Below are positions 1 to 8,140 of a DNA stretch of 64,000 bases, one piece after another (the stretch's first letter is position 1; every line of letters begins with the position of its first letter). A program made the position numbers and the translations under genes. The stretch is taken from contig NZ_BBYK01000070.1 in NCBI RefSeq assembly GCF_001570365.1, positions 37,335-101,334 of the forward strand, given 5' to 3'. The notes under the pieces are model-generated. The model had not been told where the DNA came from, made no database searches, and saw nothing but the letters and a program-made list of their open reading frames with translations. The stretch is from Microtetraspora fusca (GTDB lineage: Bacteria; Actinomycetota; Actinomycetes; Streptosporangiales; Streptosporangiaceae).

Positions 1-66
1 GGGGTCGGCGAATACATGCTGTTAGTTACGCCAAGTAATCGCGGAATTCTGAAAGAAATTCGAAAC

Positions 67-165
67 TCAGAACGCCGACGACAGCACCGAGCCCGCGCCC
101 GAGCCGGCCATCGCCCCCTGCGCATCGGTCAGGTCGAACCGCCTCGTCACCGCCAGGGCGGCCAC
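67..165 (-). pseudogene. remnant of a transposase N-terminus
   Basis: This 32-codon frame starts with GTG. From an internal GTG at position 150 it reads M-T-R-R-F-D-L-T-D-A-Q, which resembles the opening of many IS5-type transposases (RRFDLTDAQW). The likeness ends after DAQ and the frame stops, so only a decayed 5' end is present. A perfect 19-bp inverted repeat begins directly upstream at 166. I infer an insertion-sequence relic. The match is short, so a chance resemblance is possible. Confidence 0.35.
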
Positions 166-210
166 GAGGTCTCCGGTAATTGGGTCGACCGCCCAATTAC
201 CGGAGACCTC
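166..210. repeat. perfect 19-bp inverted repeat with a 7-nt loop
   Basis: The left arm (166-184) begins GAGGTCTCCGG and ends TTGGG. The right arm (192-210) is its exact reverse complement, with seven bases between. It lies beside the transposase remnant, so it may be two abutted insertion-sequence ends or one end duplicated in inverse orientation. It could also fold as a strong RNA hairpin 3' of the operon that ends at 281. The rest of 1-280 holds no gene that I can support. Confidence 0.6.
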
Positions 211-280
211 TCGTTGTCGGTCTACGACCTCTCCGACACCCGGACCGGCTTACGCATCACCGCGGACTTCGATACAGGGC

Positions 281-1354
281 CTATGCGAGCGTCAGCGGGA
301 CGTGGTCGCAGTCGTAGCCGAAGTAGCGCGGCCCGGCCAGCGCCAGCCCGGCGGGCGTGGTCCAGCGCGGGTCGCAGGGCGCGGCGATCACGGTGACCCG
401 CAGGCCGTACCTCATGTTCTCCGTGGTGACCGGCTCGCCGGTCTCGGTGTCGAGCACGCAGATCAGGTCGGGCGTCGTGGCGACCACCTCGCCGTCCCGG
501 GTGGCGAGCAGGTGCTCGTTCTGGAAGTTGAGCCGCAGCGTACGGCCGGCGTCGGCTCCCAGCCCCTCAAGGGACGCCTGACCGCGGGCGAAGCCGCCGG
601 AGGTGCGGCGCTCCACGTCGATCACCTTCCCGGTGAGGAGGCGCGTGCCGCCCAGCAGGTCACGCGCCGCGGCGACCGGGTCCGCGTGCTCGTGCCGCGC
701 GAGCCGTACGGCACGGCCGAGGTCCTCGGCCAGGGTGAGCGTGGCCGGGACCAGGCCGTCGCGCAACTGGTCGCCGCGCAGCACGGTGTCGGCGCACGAC
801 ACCTGGCAGCCCATCTCCACGCAGGCCGAGCGGGCGATCCGCTCCGACCACAGGTTGGAGACCGCGTCCACGACGAGCGTGTTCCCCTTGTCGTCGGCGA
901 GGGCCATGGGCGTGGTCGACACGCCGATCAGCGTGGGCAGCACCATCTGGGCCTCGGGGAAGGCCCGCCCCATGGCGTCGCCGTCGACCAGCGGGAGTCC
1001 CGACTCCGCCGCGGCCGCGATGGGGATCATCGAGTTCACGCCGCCGATCTCGATCGGCACGATGTGCGTCGCGGGCCGTCCCAGCACGGCCTCCAGCGCG
1101 CGCAGGGCAGTGAGCTCCTCCGCGCCGGAGGGCAGCTTCTCCAGCAGGACCGTCGGCGCGCCCATCGCGGAGACCGGCACGACCGTCGCGTCGGCCGGCA
1201 CCTCGTCGATGTCGGCGACCGTCACCGGGCCGTGGCGGCGGATCGCCTCCCGGGCCAGCAGCTTGCCGATGTAGGGGTCGCCGCCGCCGCCCGTGCCGAG
1301 GATGCCCGCGCCGCGGGCGATGTCGTCGAGCTGCTCGATTCCGATCTCACGCAT
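281..1354 (-). CDS. DUF917 (S-methyl-thiohydantoin desulfurase-like) protein, copy A
   Basis: This 357-residue protein belongs to the DUF917 family, which is also catalogued as S-methyl-thiohydantoin desulfurase-like. Family signatures are visible: a glycine-rich N-terminal turn GTGGGGDP near residue 20, EIGGVNS near 105 and DGDAMGRAFPE near 125. Members usually occur next to, or fused with, HyuA-like hydantoinase/oxoprolinase proteins, and here the ATG overlaps the end of a HyuA-like gene by 8 bp, so the two are translationally coupled. It is the last gene of a five-gene operon with an NCS1 permease and a second DUF917/HyuA pair. The substrate is unknown; a cyclic amide, ureide or thiohydantoin imported by the permease is an inference. 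Confidence 0.85.
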   Translation of the reverse strand: MREIGIEQLDDIARGAGILGTGGGGDPYIGKLLAREAIRRHGPVTVADIDEVPADATVVPVSAMGAPTVLLEKLPSGAEELTALRALEAVLGRPATHIVPIEIGGVNSMIPIAAAAESGLPLVDGDAMGRAFPEAQMVLPTLIGVSTTPMALADDKGNTLVVDAVSNLWSERIARSACVEMGCQVSCADTVLRGDQLRDGLVPATLTLAEDLGRAVRLARHEHADPVAAARDLLGGTRLLTGKVIDVERRTSGGFARGQASLEGLGADAGRTLRLNFQNEHLLATRDGEVVATTPDLICVLDTETGEPVTTENMRYGLRVTVIAAPCDPRWTTPAGLALAGPRYFGYDCDHVPLTLA

Positions 1355-2867
1355 CGATCTTCTCCAGGTCCAGGTCGCCGACGGCCTTCACCCGAACGCG
1401 GGTCGCGTTCCCGGGGAGGTACGCCAGCGGGATCTCCTCCACGTCCACGATCCGCACGCTGCCGGGGCGCGCCCCGGCCCGTTCGGCGCGGGACACCGCC
1501 TCGGCGCGGGCCTCGTCGAGCACGGTCTCGCGGGCGCCGGAGAACACCCGGTCCACCTCCCCGCCGACCTGCGCGATGGCCGCGCCGACGGCGTTGGCGA
1601 CGGCGAAGTGGTCCGGCCGGCGTACGTCGTCGAAGCCGGGCAGCCGGTCGGGGATGAGGACGCTGCCGCCCCCGACGGCGACGACCGGCAGCGGGGCGGA
1701 GGAGGTGCGCATCCGGTCCACGGTGACGGCGACGCGCTCGGCGATCCGGCGCAGCGCGTCGCGCGGGTCGATGTGCGAGACGAGGGACGGGTCGCCGATC
1801 TTGGCGTACCCGGCGGCCACGGCGAGGTCGGTCGCGGTCAGGGTGGACCCGCCGAAGACCAGGGCCTCGGAGGGGAGCCGGTAGCCGACGCTGCGCGGCC
1901 CGGTCGTGCCGTCCTCGGAGACGATCGAGCCCCCGCCGATGCCGAGCGACAGCACGTCCGGGATGCGGAAGTTGGTGCGGACCCCGGCCAGCTCCGCCTC
2001 GCCCGCGGCCTCCCGGGGGAAGCCGCCCACCAGCACGCCCACGTCGGTCGTCGTGCCGCCGATGTCGACCACGGCGCAGTCGGTGAGGCCGGACAGGAAC
2101 GCGGCGCCCCGCATCGAGTTGGTCGGCCCGGAGGCGAAGGTCGCCACCGGGTACCGCCTGGCCTGCTCGACGTCCATCAGCGTGCCGTCGTTCTGGGACA
2201 GGAACAGCGGGGCGTCGATGCCGGCCGCCAGCAGCGCGCCGCCGAACGCGTCGACGATGCCGACGGCCAGCGACCGCAGCGCGGCGTTGACGATGGTGGC
2301 GTTCTCCCTGGCCAGCAGGCCCACCCGGCCGATCTCGTGGGAGAGGGACAGGTGGACGCCGGGGCCGAGCTCGGCGGCGAGGATCTCCGCCGCGCGCAGC
2401 TCGAACTCGGCGCTCACCGGCGAGAAGACCGAGGAGATCGCCACCGAGCGCAGCCCGCGCGCCGCGATGTCCCCGGCGACCCGCCGGATCTCCTCCTCGT
2501 CGAGGTCGGAGATCGGGCGGCCGTCGAACTCGTGGCCGCCGCGGCACAGGTAGCTGGCGCCCTCGACGGCCGTCCGGAGCCGGTCCGGCCAGTCCACCAT
2601 GGGCGGCAGGGCGGCCGTGGCGGGCAGGCCGAGCCGCACCGCCGCGACGGGCTCCAGCCGGGACGCCTCCACGAGGGCGTTGACGAAGTGCGTGGTGCCG
2701 ATCATCACCGCCGAGACCTCGGTGGTGCCGAGCGCCTCCAGGGCGCCGGCGACGCCGGTGGTGACGTCCGCGGTAGTGGGGGATTTGACGGTCGCGAGCA
2801 CCTCGTCCGCGTCGCCGATGAGTACGGCGTCGGTGTTGGTGCCGCCGACGTCGATGCCGATGCGCAT
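1347..2867 (-). CDS. HyuA-like hydantoinase/oxoprolinase family protein, copy A (intact motifs)
   Basis: This 506-residue protein has an actin/Hsp70-like ATPase fold of the hydantoinase A/oxoprolinase class. All phosphate-loop signatures are present: DVGGTNTDAV at residues 5-14, DIGGTTTDVG near 266 and a glycine-rich GIGGGS near 308. The family uses ATP to open cyclic amides such as hydantoins or 5-oxoproline, normally with a HyuB partner. No HyuB is present, and the 3' neighbour is a DUF917 protein overlapping by 8 bp, so the DUF917 protein probably fills the partner role. The start is the ATG 18 nt after the permease stop. The substrate is not determined by the sequence. Confidence 0.88.
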   Translation of the reverse strand: MRIGIDVGGTNTDAVLIGDADEVLATVKSPTTADVTTGVAGALEALGTTEVSAVMIGTTHFVNALVEASRLEPVAAVRLGLPATAALPPMVDWPDRLRTAVEGASYLCRGGHEFDGRPISDLDEEEIRRVAGDIAARGLRSVAISSVFSPVSAEFELRAAEILAAELGPGVHLSLSHEIGRVGLLARENATIVNAALRSLAVGIVDAFGGALLAAGIDAPLFLSQNDGTLMDVEQARRYPVATFASGPTNSMRGAAFLSGLTDCAVVDIGGTTTDVGVLVGGFPREAAGEAELAGVRTNFRIPDVLSLGIGGGSIVSEDGTTGPRSVGYRLPSEALVFGGSTLTATDLAVAAGYAKIGDPSLVSHIDPRDALRRIAERVAVTVDRMRTSSAPLPVVAVGGGSVLIPDRLPGFDDVRRPDHFAVANAVGAAIAQVGGEVDRVFSGARETVLDEARAEAVSRAERAGARPGSVRIVDVEEIPLAYLPGNATRVRVKAVGDLDLEKIDA

Positions 2868-2885
2868 GGTCGTCCGGTGGTCCTT

Positions 2886-4220
2886 TCAGCTTGTTACGGC
2901 GGGCGCGAGGGTGGCGGAGTGGGCGACGGGCCGCTCCCGGGTGGCGCGGACGAGGCCGAGCTTGCCGGCGACGACGTAGCCGAGCCCGGCGAGGACGAGC
3001 GAGTTGAGGGCCGGGATGCCGGGCCACTGGTAGTGCTCGCTCAGCCAGCCGATCACGGCGGCCGCGCCCCAGAGCACCAGGGTGGCGGGCACCCAGGTCG
3101 GCTCGGTGTCGGGCAGCCGCCCGGTCAGGCGCGAGGCGTCCAGGGCCGGACGCCAGCGCCGCACCACGAAGTACTCGGCGACCATGATCCCGGCGACCGG
3201 GGGCGTGATCACGCCGAGCAGGGTGAGGAAGTCGGTGAACCTGTCGAGGATGCCCGCCGCGGCGAGGACGCTGCCGAACGTGCCGATGCCGATCGTCACG
3301 GCGACCCGGTTGAGCCGGACGCCGACCGTGGACTCGACCGCGCTGAGCAGGCCGAGCGTGGCCGAGTACAGGTTCCAGTTGTTGATCTTCACGGTCGCCG
3401 AGACCAGCACGACGACGCCGAGGATCCCCGTGGAGGCGGTGATGATCGCGATGACGTCGGACGTCTTCACGGCGTACGCGAGCAGCACACCGGCCAGGCC
3501 GAGCACGTACTCGCCGAGGGAGATGCCGACGAGCGTCTGCTTGACCACGTCGCCGGTGTTGCGGTTGAACCGCGTCATGTCGGGGGTGGTGACCGCGCCG
3601 ACGATGTACGAACCGGCGACGATCGTCGCGCCGCTCGCGATCGACATGGTGGCCCCGAACGGCGGCGAGGCGACCAGGTCGCCCAGGCTGTGCCGGGACA
3701 CCTCCACCCACATGGCCCATCCGGCGAGGCCGAGGAACGCGGGCACGGTGATGAAGGCGGTGAGGCCCATCATCTTGAAGCCCCTGATCACCAGGGCGGT
3801 CACTCCGAGCCCCGCGACGAGGCACCAGCCCCACATGGGCAGGCCGCCGATCAGGGAGCTCAGGCCCCCGGCGAAGACCGCGGTCTGCACGCCGAACCAG
3901 CCGAAGAGACTGAGCGTGATGATCACGCCGATCAGCGTGGAGCCGTAGCGGCCGAACCCGGTCCACCGGGCGAGCATCGAGGTGGAGAGCCCCTCGCGCA
4001 TCCCCGCGACGCCGACGAAGATGCAGACGATCTCCAGGATGACCGAGCCGAGGGTGAACGCCCAGAAGGCGCCCCAGAAGGACAGGCCCGCGCCCAGCGT
4101 CGCGCCGAGCAGGAACTGCGTCAGGTCGGAGAGCTGGCCGAATCGCTGCACGGCCACGTTGAACCAGGAGTAGCGGGCGGACGGAGGGACCCGCTCCAGC
4201 GGGTAGTCCTCATCGATCAT
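2886..4220 (-). CDS. NCS1-family nucleobase/hydantoin permease (CodB-like)
   Basis: This 444-residue integral membrane protein has about twelve hydrophobic segments. The N-terminus (residues 1-40) has the NCS1 style P-x-S-A-R-x-S-W-F-N-V followed by a glycine-rich first helix. Relatives carry cytosine, hydantoin, allantoin or similar compounds with Na+ or H+. The ATG at 4220 was chosen because it gives the canonical N-terminus and overlaps the upstream HyuA-like stop by 11 nt. A longer upstream frame is only shadow sequence. It sits between two HyuA/DUF917 pairs, so it most likely imports the substrate they act on. Confidence 0.9.
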   Translation of the reverse strand: MIDEDYPLERVPPSARYSWFNVAVQRFGQLSDLTQFLLGATLGAGLSFWGAFWAFTLGSVILEIVCIFVGVAGMREGLSTSMLARWTGFGRYGSTLIGVIITLSLFGWFGVQTAVFAGGLSSLIGGLPMWGWCLVAGLGVTALVIRGFKMMGLTAFITVPAFLGLAGWAMWVEVSRHSLGDLVASPPFGATMSIASGATIVAGSYIVGAVTTPDMTRFNRNTGDVVKQTLVGISLGEYVLGLAGVLLAYAVKTSDVIAIITASTGILGVVVLVSATVKINNWNLYSATLGLLSAVESTVGVRLNRVAVTIGIGTFGSVLAAAGILDRFTDFLTLLGVITPPVAGIMVAEYFVVRRWRPALDASRLTGRLPDTEPTWVPATLVLWGAAAVIGWLSEHYQWPGIPALNSLVLAGLGYVVAGKLGLVRATRERPVAHSATLAPAVTS

Positions 4221-5607
4221 TGCGGAGACCTTTCGGGGGAGGGGGTGCGAGCGGGGCGGGAGGTCCGGCGGCCCGGACACGGACGCGGACGAAGGAGCCG
4301 GGCAGGTACGCCAGCGGCGCGCGGTGCGTCTCGACGATCTCGATCGCGCGGGGGTCGGCCCCGGCGCGTACGGCGCTGGCGCGCGCCTCCTCGAGGATCT
4401 CGTCGAGCGCTCCCGCGTCCCGGGACCGGTCGTCGAGGCGGACGATCCGTTCGGCCTGCCCGCCGACGGGGCTGCCGATCGCCCCGATGGCGCCGGCGAC
4501 CCGGCCGTGCGGCGGGTGCCGTACGTCGCCCACGCCGGACAGGCCGTCCGGCACGGCCGCCGCCCCACCGCCGACCACGACGAGGGGGAGCCGGTCGGCG
4601 GCGGGCTGCAGCCGGTCCACCGCCTCGGCGAGCTCCGCCAGTTCGGCGGGCGCCGGGCTGCCGGGCGAGCCGGGCGCGGCTCCGATCGGGACCTGGATCA
4701 GGTCGGGCATCCGGAAGGCGACCGGCACGCCGCCGATCTCGGCGCCGTGCGCCGCCTCCTCGGGGAAGCCGTCGGCGAGCGCGCCGACCCGGATCCGGCT
4801 CGCGCCCACGTCGGCGACCACCGCGTGGGTGAGGCCGGTCAGCAGACCCGCGCCGCGCAGCGCGCTCGCCGGACCGCTGCCCAGGCTGAGCCCGGGATGG
4901 CGGGCCAGGTGCTCCAGGCTCATGAGGGTGCCGTCGCCGCGGGTGACGAACACGGCCGCGCCGGGGAGGGCGGTGGAGAGCCGCGCGACGGTGTCGCGGG
5001 CGTGCCGGGACAGCGCCGCGTCCAGGACGGTCGTGTTCTCGCGCTCCAGCAGGCCGAGCGTGCCGAGGTCGGCGGAGAGCGAGACCGGCAGCGGGCCGAG
5101 CTCGGCCCGGACGATCTCGGCGGCCTCCCGCTCCTGGTCGCCGTCGAGGGGCGCGAAGACGCCGGTGACGGCGACCGCCTCGGCTCGCTCGGCGACCTGG
5201 CCGGCGAATCGCGCGACCGCGTCCCGGTCCAGCGGGCTGCGATCCTCCGGGTCGAGGCCGCCGCCGCCGTCGACGATCGCCGTGCCGGCGTGGACGGCGG
5301 CCAGCAGGTCGGCCGGCCAGCCGAAGAGGGGCCGTACGGCGCGGGTGGCGGGGCCGCCGATGCGCAGCACCGCGACCCGGCACAGGCCGCTGCGCCGGGC
5401 GATGGCCGAGGCCGCGCCGCGCAGCCCGATCGCGACCTGGGCGACGTCGGGGGCGCCGAGCGCGTCCAGCGCGGCGGTCACGGACGCCACGGGATCGCCC
5501 GGCACGGAGCTCACCTTGGCCGCGGTCAGCACGTGTCCGGCCGCGTCGACGAGGACGGCGTCGGTGTTGGTCGGGCCCACGTCCAGCCCGGCGCGGGGCC
5601 GGCTCAC
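4210..5607 (-). CDS. HyuA-like protein, copy B with degenerate nucleotide-binding motifs
   Basis: This 465-residue paralogue of the copy A HyuA protein aligns throughout but is 41 residues shorter. Its signatures are eroded: DVGPTNTDAV (Gly to Pro in loop 1), DVGASRIRVG near 262 where copy A has DIGGTTTDVG, and PIGAAPGSPG where copy A has the glycine-rich third motif. The frame is intact with normal codon use, so it is probably expressed but may not hydrolyse ATP. It could be a structural or regulatory partner, or an early decay product. The GTG start overlaps the upstream DUF917 stop in GTGA. The name rests on homology to the intact copy. Confidence 0.85.
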   Translation of the reverse strand: MSRPRAGLDVGPTNTDAVLVDAAGHVLTAAKVSSVPGDPVASVTAALDALGAPDVAQVAIGLRGAASAIARRSGLCRVAVLRIGGPATRAVRPLFGWPADLLAAVHAGTAIVDGGGGLDPEDRSPLDRDAVARFAGQVAERAEAVAVTGVFAPLDGDQEREAAEIVRAELGPLPVSLSADLGTLGLLERENTTVLDAALSRHARDTVARLSTALPGAAVFVTRGDGTLMSLEHLARHPGLSLGSGPASALRGAGLLTGLTHAVVADVGASRIRVGALADGFPEEAAHGAEIGGVPVAFRMPDLIQVPIGAAPGSPGSPAPAELAELAEAVDRLQPAADRLPLVVVGGGAAAVPDGLSGVGDVRHPPHGRVAGAIGAIGSPVGGQAERIVRLDDRSRDAGALDEILEEARASAVRAGADPRAIEIVETHRAPLAYLPGSFVRVRVRAAGPPAPLAPPPPKGLRNDR

Positions 5608-6575
5608 CGGTCCACGTCCAGTCCGAAGGCCGCCGGGCCGCCGAGCCGCAGCCCGCGCTCGGTGTGCCACACGGGCGCGCAGGGCAGGCGTACCACGCCC
5701 ACGCGCAGGCCGTACCTGAGCTGGTCGACCCCGACGACCTCGCCGGTGCGGGTGTCGAGCAGGGAGATGATGTCGGGGATGGCGGCGACCGGCGCCCCGT
5801 CCTCGAAAAGCGCGAGGTATTCGGTGCGCGCCTCCAGCCGCACCAGTCGCCCGGCGTCCGGGCCGAGCCCCTCGACGACGACCGTGTCCGGTTCCACCAC
5901 GGCGACCTTGCCGCTGATCAGCGGGGCGGGCGGGGCGCCGCCCAGCTCCACCGCCCGGGTGACGGACCCGGGGACGGTGACGTCGGGGAGCCGTCCGGCG
6001 CGGAACACGTACTCGGCGGTGGCGGCCTGGCCGCCGAACGCCTCCAGCGCCGCCCGCACCAGGCGCTCCAGCCGGCGGCCGTCGACGCCGTCGATCACCA
6101 TCGTGCGGCCGCGCTCGTCGCACACCACCGCCGGAGCCGGGCTGACGCCGCGCAGCTCCATCACGGTCTGGTCCATCCGGGGGAAGGCGCGGCCCATGCC
6201 GTCGGCGTCCACCAGGGGCAGCCCCAGGTAGGCCGCCCAGGCGACGGCGACGCATCCGTTCGCGCCGCCGATCTCGCTCGCCATCAGCGCGGCCACGGGG
6301 GAGCGGTGCAGCTCCTCGACCTTGGCCCGCAGGTGGAACGGCTCGCGGGTGCCGCCGATCCGCTCGCTCAGCACCGCCGTCGAGCCGACGATGCCGCACG
6401 GCATGACGAGGTCGTCGGGGGCCAGGTCGCCCGGCTGGACGACCCGCACCGGGCCGTGCTCCTCCACGGCCTGCAGCGCGGCGGCGCGGGCGACGGTGAC
6501 CGGGCCGCCGCCGCCCGATCCGAGGATCGCGCAGCCCCGCGCGTACGCGGGCAGCAGCTCGGCGTCGATTTCCAC
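5604..6575 (-). CDS. DUF917 (S-methyl-thiohydantoin desulfurase-like) protein, copy B
   Basis: This 323-residue DUF917-family protein is the first gene of the five-gene operon. It keeps the family motifs GSGGGGP near residue 20, EIGGANG near 100 and DADGMGRAFP near 120, but is 34 residues shorter than copy A. The start is GTG, with no longer in-frame start before the divergent PucR gene. It is coupled to the degenerate HyuA-like gene through a 4-nt overlap. Unlike its HyuA partner it looks intact, so the second pair may keep a DUF917-dependent activity. The substrate is unknown. Confidence 0.83.
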   Translation of the reverse strand: MEIDAELLPAYARGCAILGSGGGGPVTVARAAALQAVEEHGPVRVVQPGDLAPDDLVMPCGIVGSTAVLSERIGGTREPFHLRAKVEELHRSPVAALMASEIGGANGCVAVAWAAYLGLPLVDADGMGRAFPRMDQTVMELRGVSPAPAVVCDERGRTMVIDGVDGRRLERLVRAALEAFGGQAATAEYVFRAGRLPDVTVPGSVTRAVELGGAPPAPLISGKVAVVEPDTVVVEGLGPDAGRLVRLEARTEYLALFEDGAPVAAIPDIISLLDTRTGEVVGVDQLRYGLRVGVVRLPCAPVWHTERGLRLGGPAAFGLDVDR

Positions 6576-6610
6576 AGCACAAGGCTACGAACGGTAACGG
6601 GATGCTACGG

Positions 6611-6625
6611 TGTGCTCGCAGCACA
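6611..6625. promoter_or_regulatory. dyad between divergent operon and pucR-type gene
   Basis: TGTGC and GCACA face each other around five bases in the 65-bp gap between the DUF917-led operon and the PucR-type regulator. The position fits an operator serving both directions. Only five base pairs per arm are involved, so this is suggestive. Confidence 0.3.
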
Positions 6626-6640
6626 TCTTTTGGGGAGATC

Positions 6641-8122
6641 ATGGTCAATCCGCCCACCGAGCGCCCGGTCTCGGCGTTGCTGGGCGCGCCCGGGCTGGAC
6701 GGCGTACGGCATCTCGCCGGTCCGCTCGACGCCCGGCCGGTCATCGGGGTGCGGCTCGTGGAGGACCTGCGCGCGCTCGCCGGGCAGCCCGCCGGTTCCG
6801 TGGTGGTGCTGAGCGCCGCCGCCTCGGCGCGCGCCACCGGATACCGCCTCGACGTCGCGCTCCGCGACTGCGTGGCGGCGGGCGCGGCCGCGCTGGTCCT
6901 GACCTGCGCCGGAGAGCCGCTCGCGGCGACCGCCGCCGCCCTCGCCGACCGGGGCGCGCTCGCGGTGCTGTCCGCCGCCACGTCCCCCGGGGGCGATCTT
7001 GCCGGGCTCGTCGTGGCCGTCGAGCGGGCCGTCGCCGGGTCGGCGGCCGACGCGCTCGCCCGGGTAGAGGCCGCGACGTCCGCCGTCCTGCGCGCGGGCG
7101 GGGACCCGGAGCGGATCGCCGCGGCCGCCTCGCGCGCGCTCGGCGTCGCCGTACGGACCGGACCGCCGGGGAGTGGCCCGGGGCGAGACGGGGCCTTCTC
7201 CGCCGGCCTTTCGGATGTGGCCGACGGCGCACGAGACGGCGCGGCGGACGGGCACCTGGAGCGCGCCGTCCGGGTGGTGCTGGAGGTCGCCGCGCTGGCC
7301 GCCGCGCGCGGGGAGCCGGACGACATCCCGGTGCGCTCCCGCTCGCAGCTCCTCGCCGAGCTGCTGATCGCCCCCGAGGAGCAGGCGCTGCGGCTGGCCG
7401 CCCGGGCGCGGGCGCTCGGCATGGCCGTCGACTCCTGGCACATCGCGCTGCGGGTGGAGCCGGCCGAGCTGGCGGGCACCGAGCGGTACGCCGTGCTCGA
7501 CGCGGCCGGGCCGCTCGCGATGCGGCTGCTCCGCTCGGCCGGAGGGCCCGACTGGAACCTCGCCCGCGCCGACGACGCGCTGATCGTCATCCGCACCCAG
7601 CCCGCCGACCCCGGCAGGCAGGGGCTGCGGGCGGCCGTGGCCGACGCCGAAAGGCTCCTCGGCCACCTGCGCGCGCGGCTGCCCGAGGCGGGGCTGCGCT
7701 GCGGTGTCAGCGGCGCCCATCGCGGCCCGCTGGGGCTGCGCACCTCCGCGAGGGAGGCGAGGAGCGCGCTGCTGCGCGACCCGGCCGCCCGGTCGCCGGT
7801 CACCGCGCACGACGTGGCCGGGCTCGACCGGATGCTGATCGAGTGGTACTCCTCCGAGGCCGCCCGGCAGGCCGTACGCGAGCTCCTGGCCCCGCTGACC
7901 GCCCTCGGGCCCACCCGGGCCGAGCCGCTGCTGCGCACATTGCAGTGCTACCTCGACCATCAGGGATCGCCCGCGCGGGTGGCCGAGGAGCTCCACCTCC
8001 ACCGGAACGCGGTGAGCCAGCGGATCCGCAAGATCGAGGAACTGCTCGGCGCCGACCTCGACGACCCCCAGCAGCGGCTCGCCCTGCAGCTCGCCTGCCG
8101 TGCCGCCCGGATCCGCGCCTGA
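6641..8122 (+). CDS. PucR/CdaR-type transcriptional regulator
   Basis: This 493-residue regulator has the PucR architecture: a long N-terminal ligand-sensing part (residues about 20-230), a GGDEF-related middle and a C-terminal helix-turn-helix near 445-480 with the family pattern H-x-N-A-V-S-x-R-I-x-K-I-E. The ATG at 6641 follows GGGGAG at a good distance, while an upstream start 13 codons earlier lacks a site. PucR proteins often activate purine, allantoin or amino-acid catabolism. The gene diverges from the DUF917/HyuA/permease operon and is the natural candidate to control it, probably in response to the imported compound. Confidence 0.85.
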   Translation: MVNPPTERPVSALLGAPGLDGVRHLAGPLDARPVIGVRLVEDLRALAGQPAGSVVVLSAAASARATGYRLDVALRDCVAAGAAALVLTCAGEPLAATAAALADRGALAVLSAATSPGGDLAGLVVAVERAVAGSAADALARVEAATSAVLRAGGDPERIAAAASRALGVAVRTGPPGSGPGRDGAFSAGLSDVADGARDGAADGHLERAVRVVLEVAALAAARGEPDDIPVRSRSQLLAELLIAPEEQALRLAARARALGMAVDSWHIALRVEPAELAGTERYAVLDAAGPLAMRLLRSAGGPDWNLARADDALIVIRTQPADPGRQGLRAAVADAERLLGHLRARLPEAGLRCGVSGAHRGPLGLRTSAREARSALLRDPAARSPVTAHDVAGLDRMLIEWYSSEAARQAVRELLAPLTALGPTRAEPLLRTLQCYLDHQGSPARVAEELHLHRNAVSQRIRKIEELLGADLDDPQQRLALQLACRAARIRA

Positions 8123-8140
8123 CCGGCTCGCAGGTGCGTC

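Noticed and set aside
1293..4832. A 1179-codon plus-strand frame opposite the DUF917/HyuA operon
   Set aside because: It has no domain, is Gly/Asp/His/Arg rich, and lies antisense to well-supported genes.
5608..7938. Upstream extension of the copy B HyuA frame (1242 codons in all)
   Set aside because: The extension crosses the DUF917-B and PucR genes and is Ser/Arg/Ala noise. The real start is GTG at 5607.
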